Notes: generated by a model not told the origin, from the letters alone. Positions 26,590 through 35,768 are shown, numbered from the stretch's first letter. The stretch: DNA of 64,000 bases from Clostridiales bacterium (GCA_004554165.1 SFNQ01000007.1:3066-67065), one strand, 5' to 3'. Program-made: numbers and translations.

Positions 26590-27319
26590 GACTGCGCTCA
26601 AAAAACTGGCCATAGCGGCCTTCTATCTTGCGCTGTGGCAGGGGCTTGCCAGCCTTGTGGGCAGGTCTCTGCTGCTGCCCGGGCCCTTCGAGACGATCGA
26701 ACGGCTCGTGGCGCTGTTTTCGGAGGGCGCGGCCTGGGCGGCGGCGGGCATGACGCTGCTGCGCATCCTCTCGGGCTATCTGCTGGGCATTGCAGCGGGC
26801 GTGCTGCTGGCCTGGTTTACGGCCCGCTCCCGGCTGATGGACGCGCTGCTGCGGCCCCTGCGGGCGGTGGTCAAGGCCACGCCCGTGACCTCCTTCATTC
26901 TGCTTGCGCTGCTCTGGCTGTCCTCGGGGCTTGTGCCGGTTTGCATCGCCTTTCTCATGACGCTGCCCATCGTCTGGGCCAATGTACACGAGGGGCTGGT
27001 CAACGTGGACGCCCAGCTTCTCGAAATGGCAAGGGTGTTCCGGCTGACGCGCTGGAAGCGAATCCGCGAGATTGAGATTCCTTCCGTCCTGCCGCAGTTT
27101 CTCGCGGCCTGCACCACCGCGCTGGGCTTTGCCTGGAAATCCGGCGTAGCGGCGGAGGTTATCGCCGTTCCGAGGCATGCGGTGGGCAGCGCGCTGTACC
27201 TGTCGAAGCTGACGCTGGAAACTGCCGATCTGTTTGCCTGGACGCTGCTGGTCATTCTGCTCTCCATGATGCTGGAAGCGCTGCTTGTCCGCTTGCTCGG
27301 GAGGATTCGTCATGATTGA
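26573..27319 (+). CDS. NitT/TauT-type ABC importer permease
   Basis: A membrane protein of about 248 residues with some six hydrophobic segments and the inner-membrane binding-protein-dependent signature (EMARVFRLTRWKRIREIEIPSVLPQF). The start is set at ATG 26573 (MRRFPETALKK), inside the end of the lipoprotein gene; ATG 26564 is also possible. Overlap with both neighbours indicates translational coupling. Confidence 0.85.
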   Translation: MRRFPETALKKLAIAAFYLALWQGLASLVGRSLLLPGPFETIERLVALFSEGAAWAAAGMTLLRILSGYLLGIAAGVLLAWFTARSRLMDALLRPLRAVVKATPVTSFILLALLWLSSGLVPVCIAFLMTLPIVWANVHEGLVNVDAQLLEMARVFRLTRWKRIREIEIPSVLPQFLAACTTALGFAWKSGVAAEVIAVPRHAVGSALYLSKLTLETADLFAWTLLVILLSMMLEALLVRLLGRIRHD

Positions 27320-27872
27320 ACTGAAAGATTTAACCGTCGCCTATGGAGACAAGCCGGTGCTGCGGGGCCTTGACGCGACCCTGCCGGACGATGGCTGCGT
27401 TGCGGTGCGGGGTGCGTCCGGCGCAGGAAAGACGACGCTGCTTCGCGTACTGGCGGGGCTCGTTGCGCCCGCTGCAGGCAGCATCAGCGGCCTGTCCCAA
27501 CGCCGCGTTTCCATGGTGTTTCAGGAGGATCGCCTGCTGCCCTGGCGCAGTGCGCTGGAGAATGTGGCGCTGGTTTCCAATGGGGATACCGCGCGGGAAT
27601 GTCTTGCGCTGGTGGGCCTGTCGAAGGAGGGAGACAGACTGCCCGGCGCGCTGTCCGGCGGCATGCGCCGCCGCGTGGCGATTGCGCGCGCGCTGGCTTA
27701 TTCGGATGACGTGCTCCTGCTGGACGAGCCCTTTACCGGGCTGGACGCCGCCCTCCGGGCGCGCGTTGCCGCAGAAATCCGCAGCCGGGCGCGGCTCATC
27801 GTGCTTGTCACCCACGATGCGGAGGAGGAGGCGCTGCTGGGCGCAGGCTGCGGCATTGCGCTCGGCGGCTGA
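27312..27872 (+). CDS. NitT/TauT-type ABC importer ATPase, compact form
   Basis: This 186-residue ATPase has Walker A GASGAGKTT, Q-loop VFQEDRLLPW, signature LSGGMRRRVAIARAL, Walker B VLLLDEP and the switch histidine (VTHDAEEE). It is shorter than usual for this group (about 240-260 residues), ending soon after the H-loop. It is nevertheless complete for all catalytic motifs. The start at ATG 27312 overlaps the permease gene end by 8 bases. Confidence 0.88.
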   Translation: MIELKDLTVAYGDKPVLRGLDATLPDDGCVAVRGASGAGKTTLLRVLAGLVAPAAGSISGLSQRRVSMVFQEDRLLPWRSALENVALVSNGDTARECLALVGLSKEGDRLPGALSGGMRRRVAIARALAYSDDVLLLDEPFTGLDAALRARVAAEIRSRARLIVLVTHDAEEEALLGAGCGIALGG

Positions 27873-27934
27873 TCCTTTCCGGATTTCGCCAAAATCACTC
27901 CCCAGCCCTGCCGCATAAAAATCCATCCTTTGTC

Positions 27935-27963
27935 TTGAGTATTCCATACAACAATGGTATACT
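27935..27963 (+). promoter_or_regulatory. promoter of the hydrolase operon
   Basis: TTGAGT (27935-27940) and TATACT (27958-27963) separated by 17 bases, about 40 bases before the ATG at 28002. Confidence 0.75.
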
Positions 27964-28001
27964 TTTCTTACATGTGTGCAACAAACTGGAGAGGTGTGGG
28001 T

Positions 28002-28940
28002 ATGAAGATTGCCGTTAAGGAGAAGCGGTTTCCGTCCGCAACCGGGAATTGCAACTGCCGCTACCGCATGTGGATTCCGGAGGAGGTGCGCGCTGCGGTT
28101 CAGCTTACGCACGGCATGGCGGAGCATATCGACCGCTATGACGCCTTTGCCCGCTTTCTCGCGGAAAACGGCGTTCTCGTTTACGGTCAGGATCATGCGG
28201 GCCATGGCAAGAGCATCGGCGAGGGCATGCCCAAGGGCTTTTTTGCCGATGAAAACGGCTGGGATGCGCTGGTGCAGGATATGCGAACCCTCCGCGACAC
28301 GGTAAAAAAGGACTATCCCTCGATTCCCTTCCTCCTCTTTGGCCACTCCATGGGGTCTTTTCTTGCGCGTACCTATGCCGGGCGCGACGGGAAGGATTTC
28401 GACGCATATCTCTTCTGCGGCACCGCTGGCAAAAATCCGGTGTTGCCGGCAGCCAGATTTTTGGCAAAGCGCGAGATCAGAAAGCATGGCGGCAGAACGC
28501 CTTCCGCCCTGCTGCACAGGCTGGCCTTCGGCCCCTACAACAGATTTTTCCGCCCCAACCGCACCGAGGTGGACTGGCTCTCGAAGGACGAGGACAATGT
28601 GGACCGCTATATCGCGGATGACCTCTGCGGCTTTGTCTTTACGGCCTCCGCCATGCTGGATCTGTTCAACGGCCTCGGCGAGATATCCAGCCGCCAGTGG
28701 GCTGCGTCCGTGCCGGACCGCCCCATTCTCATGATCGCCGGGGACAGGGACCCCGTGGGCAATATGGGCCGGGGCGTGACGCAGGTGGCAAACTGGCTGA
28801 AGGAAACGGGCCATACCGTGGAGCTGATCCTGTACCCGGGCGGCCGCCACGAGATTTTGAACGAAAGCAACCGCGAGGAGATCTATCGGGACGTCCTGTT
28901 GTTTATCGAAACGGTTGCGGCAGCGGGAGAGTTGGTATGA
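28002..28940 (+). CDS. alpha/beta hydrolase, monoacylglycerol lipase-like
   Basis: This 312-residue serine hydrolase of the Hydrolase_4 type has an oxyanion region (VQLTHGMAEHIDRYD), the nucleophile elbow GHSMGS with its serine at about residue 111, an acid residue in MIAGDRDPVGN and a histidine in GGRHEILNE. No signal peptide is seen, so it is cytoplasmic, and it probably cleaves lysophospholipid or monoacylglycerol-type esters. The start is ATG 28002 after GAGAGGTG, chosen because the promoter lies just upstream and the ORF extension would start inside it. The stop overlaps the next start (ATGA). Confidence 0.85.
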   Translation: MKIAVKEKRFPSATGNCNCRYRMWIPEEVRAAVQLTHGMAEHIDRYDAFARFLAENGVLVYGQDHAGHGKSIGEGMPKGFFADENGWDALVQDMRTLRDTVKKDYPSIPFLLFGHSMGSFLARTYAGRDGKDFDAYLFCGTAGKNPVLPAARFLAKREIRKHGGRTPSALLHRLAFGPYNRFFRPNRTEVDWLSKDEDNVDRYIADDLCGFVFTASAMLDLFNGLGEISSRQWAASVPDRPILMIAGDRDPVGNMGRGVTQVANWLKETGHTVELILYPGGRHEILNESNREEIYRDVLLFIETVAAAGELV

Positions 28941-29605
28941 GCGTTCTGGTATATCGCGACAAATCCATCGCGGGCGCTGCGGCTTCAACGCTGCTTGCGG
29001 CCCAGATCATCGAAAAGCCGGGCTGCGTGCTGGGGCTGGACTGCGCCGAGGAGCTGCTGCCCGTCTACCGGGCCGTGGCGCGCATGACTGCGGACGGCCT
29101 GCTGGACTGGAGCGAGGTGCGGGCCTATAATCTGTCGGAGTCCGTGCGCGCGGACGCCGAGGAATCGGTCATGTCAAAAATGCAGGCGGCGCTTTACGGC
29201 CGCATCAACATTGCGCAGGAGAACTGCTTCGCGCCGGGCGCGGACGCCGGCGACTGGAGCGTGGTCTGCAACCGGTACGAGAACGATATCCTGGAGGCCG
29301 GCGGCATCGACCTGATGTTTCTCGCCGTGGGCAGGGACGGCAGCATTGCGCACAATCTGGGCGCGGCCGAGCTGGCGCCCGTGACCCATGTGGAGCGAAC
29401 GGAAAACGGCCGCGTGGTCACGGTGGGGCTTGCGACGGTCATGTCCGCCAGGAAGATCGTCGCCCTGATGACGGGAGAGGACAGGACGGAGATTGCCGGA
29501 CGCATTTTCAACGGTCCGGTCACGCCGCAGGTGCCGGCCAGTTACTTGCAGCTGCACCCGAACGCCGTATTTCTGCTTGACGAAGCGGCAGCAAAACAGG
29601 TATAG
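28937..29605 (+). CDS. NagB-like (glucosamine-6-phosphate deaminase/lactonase fold) protein lacking key catalytic residues
   Basis: The 222 residues align by eye with glucosamine-6-phosphate deaminase. NLSESVRAD stands where NagB has NMDEYVGLP, ALYGRINIAQEN matches its next helix-loop, and FLAVGRDGSIAHNLGAAEL stands where NagB has GGVGNDGHIAFNEPASSL. The catalytic Asp (of DEY), His (of DGH) and Glu (of FNE) are replaced by Ser, Ser and Leu. It is therefore either inactive and used as a sugar-phosphate sensor, or has a changed reaction. It is coupled to the hydrolase gene by an ATGA overlap and sits 3 bases before the uracil-DNA glycosylase gene. Confidence 0.7.
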   Translation: MSVLVYRDKSIAGAAASTLLAAQIIEKPGCVLGLDCAEELLPVYRAVARMTADGLLDWSEVRAYNLSESVRADAEESVMSKMQAALYGRINIAQENCFAPGADAGDWSVVCNRYENDILEAGGIDLMFLAVGRDGSIAHNLGAAELAPVTHVERTENGRVVTVGLATVMSARKIVALMTGEDRTEIAGRIFNGPVTPQVPASYLQLHPNAVFLLDEAAAKQV

Positions 29606-29608
29606 TAC

Positions 29609-30205
29609 ATGGAACGCTGCGGCGCGGCCTGCCAACCCGAACCAGAAGCGCTATGGACGCGGCTGGAGGCCGCCGTGGCGGACTGTCGCGGCTGCCGGCT
29701 GGCGCAAACCCGCAGGCATACCGCCTTTGGCGAGGGGAACCGCGCGGCGCAGGTTCTGCTTGTGGGCGAGGGGCCCGGCCGCGAGGAGGATTTGCAGGGC
29801 AGGCCCTTTGTGGGCCCGGCGGGACGGCTGCTCGACCGCATGCTGGCTGCCGTCGGGCTGGACCGCGAGACGGTGTATATCGCAAACGTGGTCAAGTGCC
29901 GGCCGCCGGGCAACCGCAACCCGGAGCCGGACGAAGCCGCGGCCTGCCTGCCGTACCTGCGCGCGCAGTATGCGCTGCTGCGGCCGAAGATTGTCGTATG
30001 CCTTGGCGCCGTGGCGGCAAGATATCTCTGTGATCCGGGGATACGCATTACGCGCGACCGCGGCAGGTGGCGGGAAAAGGGCGGCGTCTGGTTTCTGCCC
30101 ACCTATCATCCGGCGGCGCTTTTGCGCGACGAAAGCAAAAAACGGGAAGCGTGGCTGGACCTGCAGGCGCTTGCCGCGAAAATCAAAGAACTGGAGATAC
30201 AGTAA
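29609..30205 (+). CDS. uracil-DNA glycosylase, family 4 (iron-sulfur type)
   Basis: The 198-residue protein has the family 4 motifs LLVGEGPGREEDLQGRPFVG (active-site GEGPG), NVVKCRPPGNRNP, and the C-terminal HPAALLR. Cysteines at CRGC near the N-terminus, in VKCRPP and in RYLCDPG are placed to bind the 4Fe-4S cluster of this family. It removes uracil from DNA to start base-excision repair. It ends 9 bases before yebC and probably belongs to the same transcript. Confidence 0.93.
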   Translation: MERCGAACQPEPEALWTRLEAAVADCRGCRLAQTRRHTAFGEGNRAAQVLLVGEGPGREEDLQGRPFVGPAGRLLDRMLAAVGLDRETVYIANVVKCRPPGNRNPEPDEAAACLPYLRAQYALLRPKIVVCLGAVAARYLCDPGIRITRDRGRWREKGGVWFLPTYHPAALLRDESKKREAWLDLQALAAKIKELEIQ

Positions 30206-30214
30206 GGAGGCAGT

Positions 30215-30958
30215 ATGTCAGGACATTCCAAATGGGCGAACATTAAAAATAAAAAGGAAAAGACCGACGCGCAGCGCGGCAAGATCTTCACAAAGATCGG
30301 CCGCGAGATTGCCATCGCCGTCAAGGAGGGCGGCGGAGCGGACCCCGCCAACAACAGCAAACTCCGGGACGTAATCGCCAAGGCCAAGGCCAACAACATG
30401 CCCAACGACAACATCAACCGCTCCATCAAAAAGGCGGCGGGCGAGGGTACGGCGGTCAACTATGAGGAGATTACCTACGAGGGCTACGGCCCGGGCAACA
30501 CGGCGGTCATCGTACAGGTGCTGACCGACAACCGCAACCGCATCGCCGCGGAGATGCGGCATATCTTCGACAAGAGCGGCGGCAACCTGGGCGCCTCCGG
30601 CTGCGTCGGCTGGATGTTCGACAAGAAGGGCGTCATCGTCATTGAGCGCACCGCCCTCATGGACGAGGACGAGGTCATGATGACCGCGCTGGACGCGGGC
30701 GCGGAGGATTTCGTCGCCCAGTACGACGCCTTTGAGGTGTATACCGCACCGGCGGATTTTTCGGCCGTGCGCGAGGCGCTTGAGGCGGCGGACTTCACCT
30801 TCCTCTCCGCAGAGGTGCAGATGCTGCCCCAGAACACCGTGAATATTACGGATGCGGAGACGGTTGAAAAGGTCGAAAAATTTCTTGAGCGTCTGGACGA
30901 CAATGACGATGTGCAGGAAGTGTTTCACAACGCCGTTTTGCCGGAGGATGCGGAATAG
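30215..30958 (+). CDS. yebC: YebC/PmpR-family protein
   Basis: This 247-residue protein starts with the family signature (SGHSKWANIKNKKEKTDAQRG) and shows GGGADPANNSKLRDVIAKAKANNMP and the three-domain length expected. Members bind DNA as regulators, and some act in translation of difficult peptide stretches. The ribosome site is AAGGAGG. Confidence 0.95.
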   Translation: MSGHSKWANIKNKKEKTDAQRGKIFTKIGREIAIAVKEGGGADPANNSKLRDVIAKAKANNMPNDNINRSIKKAAGEGTAVNYEEITYEGYGPGNTAVIVQVLTDNRNRIAAEMRHIFDKSGGNLGASGCVGWMFDKKGVIVIERTALMDEDEVMMTALDAGAEDFVAQYDAFEVYTAPADFSAVREALEAADFTFLSAEVQMLPQNTVNITDAETVEKVEKFLERLDDNDDVQEVFHNAVLPEDAE

Positions 30959-31035
30959 GCGGGCGGCACGCGCAGAATCTGCGTCCGTTGGGTAAGGACG
31001 CTTGCCAACACAGAAAAAATAAAGGAGGCAGTTTT

Positions 31036-31374
31036 ATGGCGGCAGAATTGGTCACCGAATTGGGAAAGATCACAATTTCCGAAGATCTGATCGGCGATAT
31101 TGCGGGCTTTGCGGCTGTAGAAAACTACGGCATCGTCGGCATGAACGCGAAAAAGGTGGAACTGTTCAAGCGCGACAACCTTCGCCGCGGCGTGCAGGTG
31201 ACGCTCGTGGGTCCGCAGACCGTGGCAATCGATCTGTTCGTCACTCTGGAATACGGCGTCTCCCTGCCGGCGGTGGCGGAAAACACGAAGGACAATGTAA
31301 AATACCGCGTGGAGGATCTCACCGGACTGAAGGTGCAGTATGTCAACATCCACGTTGAAGGAATTCGCGTCTGA
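31036..31374 (+). CDS. Asp23/Gls24-family protein (YloU-like)
   Basis: A 112-residue DUF322/Asp23 protein (GKITISEDLIGDIAGFAAVENYGIVGMN). Homologs sit before the fatty-acid kinase gene in many Bacillota and are thought to act at the cell envelope or membrane. The start is ATG 31036 after AAAGGAGG. The 43-base gap to fakA supports an operon. Confidence 0.93.
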   Translation: MAAELVTELGKITISEDLIGDIAGFAAVENYGIVGMNAKKVELFKRDNLRRGVQVTLVGPQTVAIDLFVTLEYGVSLPAVAENTKDNVKYRVEDLTGLKVQYVNIHVEGIRV

Positions 31375-31416
31375 CCGCACGCCATTTGGCCGGTCAAATT
31401 TGCGGATGGAGGAAAC

Positions 31417-33051
31417 ATGAATCAATTGAATATCACCGGGGCGCAGTTCCGCGACATGATCGCGGTCGGTGCCGCCCTGCTTGAAAAAAACAAGCAGGCC
31501 ATCGATGCGCTCAACGTTTTTCCCGTACCCGATGGGGATACGGGTACCAACATGTCCATGACCATGCAGAGCGCGGTCAGGGAGCTCCAGAAGGTGGCGG
31601 AAACAGCCACGGTCTCCGAAGTGGCCGATGCGCTCAGCATGGGTGCGCTGCGCGGCGCGCGCGGCAATTCGGGCGTTATTCTGTCGCAGCTGTTCCGCGG
31701 CTTTTCCCGCGCGCTCAAGGGCGCGGAAACCATGGACGCGCAGCGCTTTTCCGACGCGCTCATCATGGGCAGCGAGGCGGCCTACAAGGCGGTCATGCGG
31801 CCCAAGGAGGGCACGATTCTGACCGTTTCCCGCGCCATTGCGGAGGCGGTGGCCGAGCTTTCCGGGCGGGGCGCCAACGTCTACCGGCTGATGGACGCGG
31901 TGCTGGAGGCCGGGGAGAGGGCGCTTGCGCTGACGCCGGAGCAGCTGCCCGTGCTGAAGGAAGCGGGCGTGGTCGATTCCGGCGGCAAGGGTCTTTTGAC
32001 CATCTATCGCGGTTTCAAGCTCTCGATGGATGGCGAGGAGGCAGCGGATTACGAGGAGATTCCCGTGGACGCCGCCGTGATCTCCAGCGATACCGAGCTC
32101 ACGGAGGAAAACATTACCTTTGGGTATTGCACGGAATTTTTTATCATTCATCTGAATCCATCGTTTCAGGAATCCGATCTCGATAATTTCCGCGAGCACC
32201 TCATGCGCATCGGCGATTCCGTGGTTGCCGCGTACGATTCCGACATGATCAAGGTGCATGTGCATTCGGACGCCCCCGGAAAGGTGCTGCAAATGGCGCT
32301 GCGCCTGGGCGAGCTGGACCGGCTGAAAATCGAGAACATGCGCGAGCAGAACCGGGAGCTGCAGGCCGAGCGCAAGCGCAACGAGAAGGAGTATGCCATG
32401 ATCGCCGTCAGCGCGGGCGCGGGGTTGGACGAGGTGTTCCATGAGCTTGCCGTGGATCAGATCATCACGGGCGGCCAGACGATGAACCCCAGCATCGACA
32501 GCATTGCCCAGGCGATCCGAAAGGTCAACGCCAGGAACGTTTTCGTTTTCCCCAACAACAGCAACATCATCCTTGCGGCGCAGCAGGCCGGAGAACTGGC
32601 CTCCTGCAACGTTGTGGTGCTGCCGACCAAGACCATTCCCCAGGGGATTTCCGCAGCCATGACCTTCAATCCCACGGAGAGCCTCGAGGAGAACACCGCC
32701 GCCATGAACGAGGCGCTTGAAAACGTCGTCTCCGGCGCGGTGACCTATGCCGTGCGCAGGACAAAGTTTCAGGGCAGGGATATCAAAAAGGGCGATATCA
32801 TCGGGCTCATGGACAACGACCTCTGCGTGGTCAGCGAAACGGTGGAAGCTGCGGCGGAAGCGCTGCTTGCCAGAATGATGGAGAAGAAGGGCGAGGCCGA
32901 CGCTGCGGTGACGCTGTTCTACGGCGAAGAGGTCGCGCAGGAGGACGCGGAGGCGCTCCTTGCAAAGCTGGAGGAACGCTACCCGGAGGCCGAGTGCATG
33001 ATCCAGAGCGGCGGGCAGTCGCTGTACTACTACTATCTCGCTGTGGAGTGA
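31417..33051 (+). CDS. fakA: fatty acid kinase catalytic subunit FakA (YloV/DAK2 family)
   Basis: This 544-residue protein has an N-terminal DAK2 kinase domain (NVFPVPDGDTGTNMSMTM, GARGNSGVILSQLFRG) that binds ATP and magnesium. A central domain and a C-terminal DegV-binding-like part (about residues 330-544) follow. It phosphorylates fatty acids held by FakB proteins for phospholipid synthesis. Length and pairing with an Asp23-like gene are typical of Bacillota. Confidence 0.94.
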   Translation: MNQLNITGAQFRDMIAVGAALLEKNKQAIDALNVFPVPDGDTGTNMSMTMQSAVRELQKVAETATVSEVADALSMGALRGARGNSGVILSQLFRGFSRALKGAETMDAQRFSDALIMGSEAAYKAVMRPKEGTILTVSRAIAEAVAELSGRGANVYRLMDAVLEAGERALALTPEQLPVLKEAGVVDSGGKGLLTIYRGFKLSMDGEEAADYEEIPVDAAVISSDTELTEENITFGYCTEFFIIHLNPSFQESDLDNFREHLMRIGDSVVAAYDSDMIKVHVHSDAPGKVLQMALRLGELDRLKIENMREQNRELQAERKRNEKEYAMIAVSAGAGLDEVFHELAVDQIITGGQTMNPSIDSIAQAIRKVNARNVFVFPNNSNIILAAQQAGELASCNVVVLPTKTIPQGISAAMTFNPTESLEENTAAMNEALENVVSGAVTYAVRRTKFQGRDIKKGDIIGLMDNDLCVVSETVEAAAEALLARMMEKKGEADAAVTLFYGEEVAQEDAEALLAKLEERYPEAECMIQSGGQSLYYYYLAVE

Positions 33052-33092
33052 AGCCGGCGGGAAGCGGCGGTACGTCAGGAGCATTTTGGGCA

Positions 33093-33112
33093 GGGCGGGC
33101 GCGGACCCGCCC
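33093..33112 (+). terminator. hairpin after fakA
   Basis: GGGCGGG / CCCGCCC stem with a 6-base loop in the 93-base fakA-recG gap; no T tract. It is a weak terminator or mRNA-stabilising hairpin. Confidence 0.4.
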
Positions 33113-33144
33113 GCTTGTCGTCTGATGCAAAGGAGAGGGCTTTG

Positions 33145-35151
33145 ATGGAGACGCTGCCCCTTACGGCAATCAAGGGCGTAGGCGAAGCGCGGGCGAAGGC
33201 GCTCCGGCAGCTTGGCGTGAACACGGTTGGCGACCTGCTGCGCTTTTTGCCCCGCGATTTTCAGGATTTTTCTGAAGCCAGACCGGTGGCGTCGCTGAAG
33301 AATGGGGAGATGGCAGCGGTCCGTGTGCGCATCCTCGAAGAACCGAAGCTGGCGCGCTTTCACGGCATGACCGTGGTTTCCGTTCCGGCGTCGGACGGCC
33401 CGGACCGGCTCCGGCTCAAGTGGTACAACCAGCCCTATCGGAAAAACCAGGTTTTTGCGGGCCAGACGAAGATCGCCTGCGGCCGGGTGGACAGGGCGCG
33501 CGGCGTGGCGATGCAAAACCCGCAGCTGCTGGATGAATTGCCGGGGCTGATCCCGGTATACCCGCTTTGCCGCGGGCTGACGCAGCGGACGGTGCGGACA
33601 GCCATGCGCGGCGCGCTGGAGCTTCTGGAGAGCGGCTTGCAGGAGACGCTGCCGGACGATATCCTTGCGGATTACGGACTTTGTCCGCTTTGGGAGGCGC
33701 TGCACGCGGTGCATTTTCCCGCAGCGCGGGAAACGCTCCTGGCGGCGCGGCGAAGGCTCGCCTTTGAAAACATGACGGCCTACCTTGCGGTTGTGGAGCT
33801 GCAACGGCAGAACCGCCGGCGCATGAACGGAATCGCCTTCGACGTTTCCGGCGTGCGGGAGCGCTTGCTCAAAAAGCTCCCCTTCGCCCTGACAGGCGCA
33901 CAGCAGCGCGTGCTGGACGAAATTGATGCGGATATGCAAAGCCCCGTTCCCATGAACCGGCTGGTGCAGGGGGACGTGGGCTCCGGAAAGACCGCGGTGG
34001 CGCTGTATGCGCTTTGCGTTGCCGCGGCAAACGGCCGTCAGGGGGCGCTGCTTGCGCCGACGGAGATTCTCGCGCGGCAGCATTTTGAAACCCTCAGCAC
34101 AATTTTTGGAGAATCCGCCTGTCTCTTAACGGGCAATATGAAAAAGCGGGAGCGGGATGCGGCGCTCGACCGCATTGAAAGCGGCGCGGCGCTGTGCGTT
34201 GCGGGCACCCACGCGCTTTTGCAGGAGGATGTTCGCTTCCACAGGCTGGGCCTTGTGGTGACGGACGAGCAGCACCGCTTTGGCGTTGCGCAGCGGGCGG
34301 CGCTGGAAAAAAAGGGCGTCCGGCCGGATGTGCTGGTCATGAGCGCGACGCCCATTCCCCGTACGCTGGCCATGCTCCTGTACGGTGACCTCGATGTTTC
34401 CGTGCTGGACGAGCTGCCGCCCGGCCGCAAGCCGGTCAAAACCAGCTGCATCCCGGAAAGCCGCCGCAGAGACATGTATGATTATGTGGCGCGGCAGGCT
34501 GCGCAGGGCTTGCAGACCTATGTGGTCTGCCCCTTCATCGAGCCCTCGGACACGGTGGATGGGCCCAGCGCGACGGCGCTGTATCAGGAGCTGCGCGAGG
34601 CATATCCCGCCGTTTCCTTCGGGCTGCTGCATGGACGCATGGGCCAGCAGGAGAAGGAGCACGCCATTGCGCGCTTCCGTAGCGGCGAAACCCGCGTTCT
34701 TGTCACGACCACGGTCATCGAGGTGGGGGTACACGTCGATAAGGCAGCGGTAATGATTATTGAGGGCGCGGAGCGCTTCGGCCTTGCGCAGCTGCATCAG
34801 CTTCGCGGGCGGGTGGGCCGCGGCAGCGAGCAGGCGTATTGCTTTCTGCTGGCGGAGAGCGGCGGCGACGCCGCGCTTGCCCGCCTCTGCGCGCTGACCG
34901 AGAGCAACGACGGCTTTTGGATTGCCGAGCGCGACCTTGCCCAGCGCGGGCCGGGCGATTTTCTCGGCACACGGCAGCACGGCGAGGGCGACGCCGCGCT
35001 GTTTTCCGCCGCGGGCAGCATGGAGCTGCTGGAAGAAGCAAAGGCGGCGGCGCAGCGCGTCATCGATCTGCCCAGCGTCCGGAACAACGCCTTCCTCGCG
35101 GCGGCGCTTGCCCGCTATCAGGCAAAATTCGACAGCATTGCAATGAATTAA
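33145..35151 (+). CDS. recG: ATP-dependent DNA helicase RecG
   Basis: This 668-residue helicase reverses stalled replication forks. An N-terminal wedge/OB domain (to about residue 200) is followed by a superfamily 2 motor: VQGDVGSGKTAVA (motif I), LAPTEILARQH (Ia), VTDEQHRFG (motif II, DEQH), SATPIPRT (III), and VGVHVDKAAVMIIEGAERFGLAQLHQLRGRVGRG (V-VI). Length is normal. The start is ATG 33145 with AAGGAGAGGG upstream. Confidence 0.96.
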   Translation: METLPLTAIKGVGEARAKALRQLGVNTVGDLLRFLPRDFQDFSEARPVASLKNGEMAAVRVRILEEPKLARFHGMTVVSVPASDGPDRLRLKWYNQPYRKNQVFAGQTKIACGRVDRARGVAMQNPQLLDELPGLIPVYPLCRGLTQRTVRTAMRGALELLESGLQETLPDDILADYGLCPLWEALHAVHFPAARETLLAARRRLAFENMTAYLAVVELQRQNRRRMNGIAFDVSGVRERLLKKLPFALTGAQQRVLDEIDADMQSPVPMNRLVQGDVGSGKTAVALYALCVAAANGRQGALLAPTEILARQHFETLSTIFGESACLLTGNMKKRERDAALDRIESGAALCVAGTHALLQEDVRFHRLGLVVTDEQHRFGVAQRAALEKKGVRPDVLVMSATPIPRTLAMLLYGDLDVSVLDELPPGRKPVKTSCIPESRRRDMYDYVARQAAQGLQTYVVCPFIEPSDTVDGPSATALYQELREAYPAVSFGLLHGRMGQQEKEHAIARFRSGETRVLVTTTVIEVGVHVDKAAVMIIEGAERFGLAQLHQLRGRVGRGSEQAYCFLLAESGGDAALARLCALTESNDGFWIAERDLAQRGPGDFLGTRQHGEGDAALFSAAGSMELLEEAKAAAQRVIDLPSVRNNAFLAAALARYQAKFDSIAMN

Positions 35152-35185
35152 TTCGCATCGGCATGTTTGTTACCTTCTTCAAAAA

Positions 35186-35210
35186 CCCACAAAATCTGTG
35201 GGATTTTTTT
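35186..35210 (+). terminator. terminator of recG
   Basis: CCCACA / TGTGGG stem with a 5-base loop followed by ATTTTTTT: a classic intrinsic terminator. Confidence 0.9.
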
Positions 35211-35295
35211 CATAATAAACCTGTACAAATTTCCAGTCATATTTCGGCGAAATGCGCACAAATTAGAACCACATCCGAAAAAGGAGGTGAATACG

Positions 35296-35487
35296 ATGGC
35301 ACGAAACGGCGCATTGGTTCCTGAAGCGAAGTCCAAGATGAACAGTCTGAAGACCGAGGTTGCGAACTCTCTGAACGTCAACCTGCAGCAGGGCTACAAT
35401 GGCAGCCTGACCTCGCGTGAGGCGGGTTCCATCGGTGGCGAAATGGTGAAGCGCATGATCGCTTACGCGGAAAACAACATGAACTAA
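35296..35487 (+). CDS. small acid-soluble spore protein, alpha/beta type (copy 1)
   Basis: A 63-residue protein with the GPR protease-site region KTEVANSL and the DNA-binding segment LTSREAGSIGGEMVKRMI of alpha/beta SASPs, which coat and protect spore DNA. The ribosome site is AAGGAGG. Upstream, CATATTT (35238-35244) could be a forespore sigma factor -10 (CATNNTA), but the -35 is unclear. It differs from the adjacent copy at 7 of 63 positions (N16D, Q31K, S37D, I46V, E59Q, N60T, N63K). Confidence 0.93.
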   Translation: MARNGALVPEAKSKMNSLKTEVANSLNVNLQQGYNGSLTSREAGSIGGEMVKRMIAYAENNMN

Positions 35488-35557
35488 ACCATGAGTGACA
35501 GCCGGCGCAGCAAACTGCCAGGCAAAGAATAATACATGGAAGAAAGGAGTACCGAAC

Positions 35558-35749
35558 ATGGCCAGAAACGGAGCACTGGTTCCTGAAGCGAAGTCCAAGA
35601 TGGACAGCCTCAAGACCGAGGTTGCGAACTCTCTGAACGTTAACCTCAAGCAGGGCTACAACGGCGACCTGACCTCGCGCGAAGCGGGTTCTGTCGGCGG
35701 CGAGATGGTGAAGCGCATGATCGCTTATGCGCAGACCAACATGAAATAA
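35558..35749 (+). CDS. small acid-soluble spore protein, alpha/beta type (copy 2)
   Basis: A second 63-residue alpha/beta SASP, 56 of 63 residues identical to its neighbour 70 bases upstream, implying tandem duplication. It keeps the TEVANS protease-recognition region and the GGEMVKRMI motif. The ribosome site is AAAGGAG. Two consecutive hairpins follow (35769-35829). Confidence 0.93.
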   Translation: MARNGALVPEAKSKMDSLKTEVANSLNVNLKQGYNGDLTSREAGSVGGEMVKRMIAYAQTNMK

Positions 35750-35768
35750 ACAGTACGACGATATACGG

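Noticed and set aside
30925..34083. 1052-codon open frame on the minus strand
   Set aside because: It is antisense to asp23-like, fakA and recG and shows no family features.
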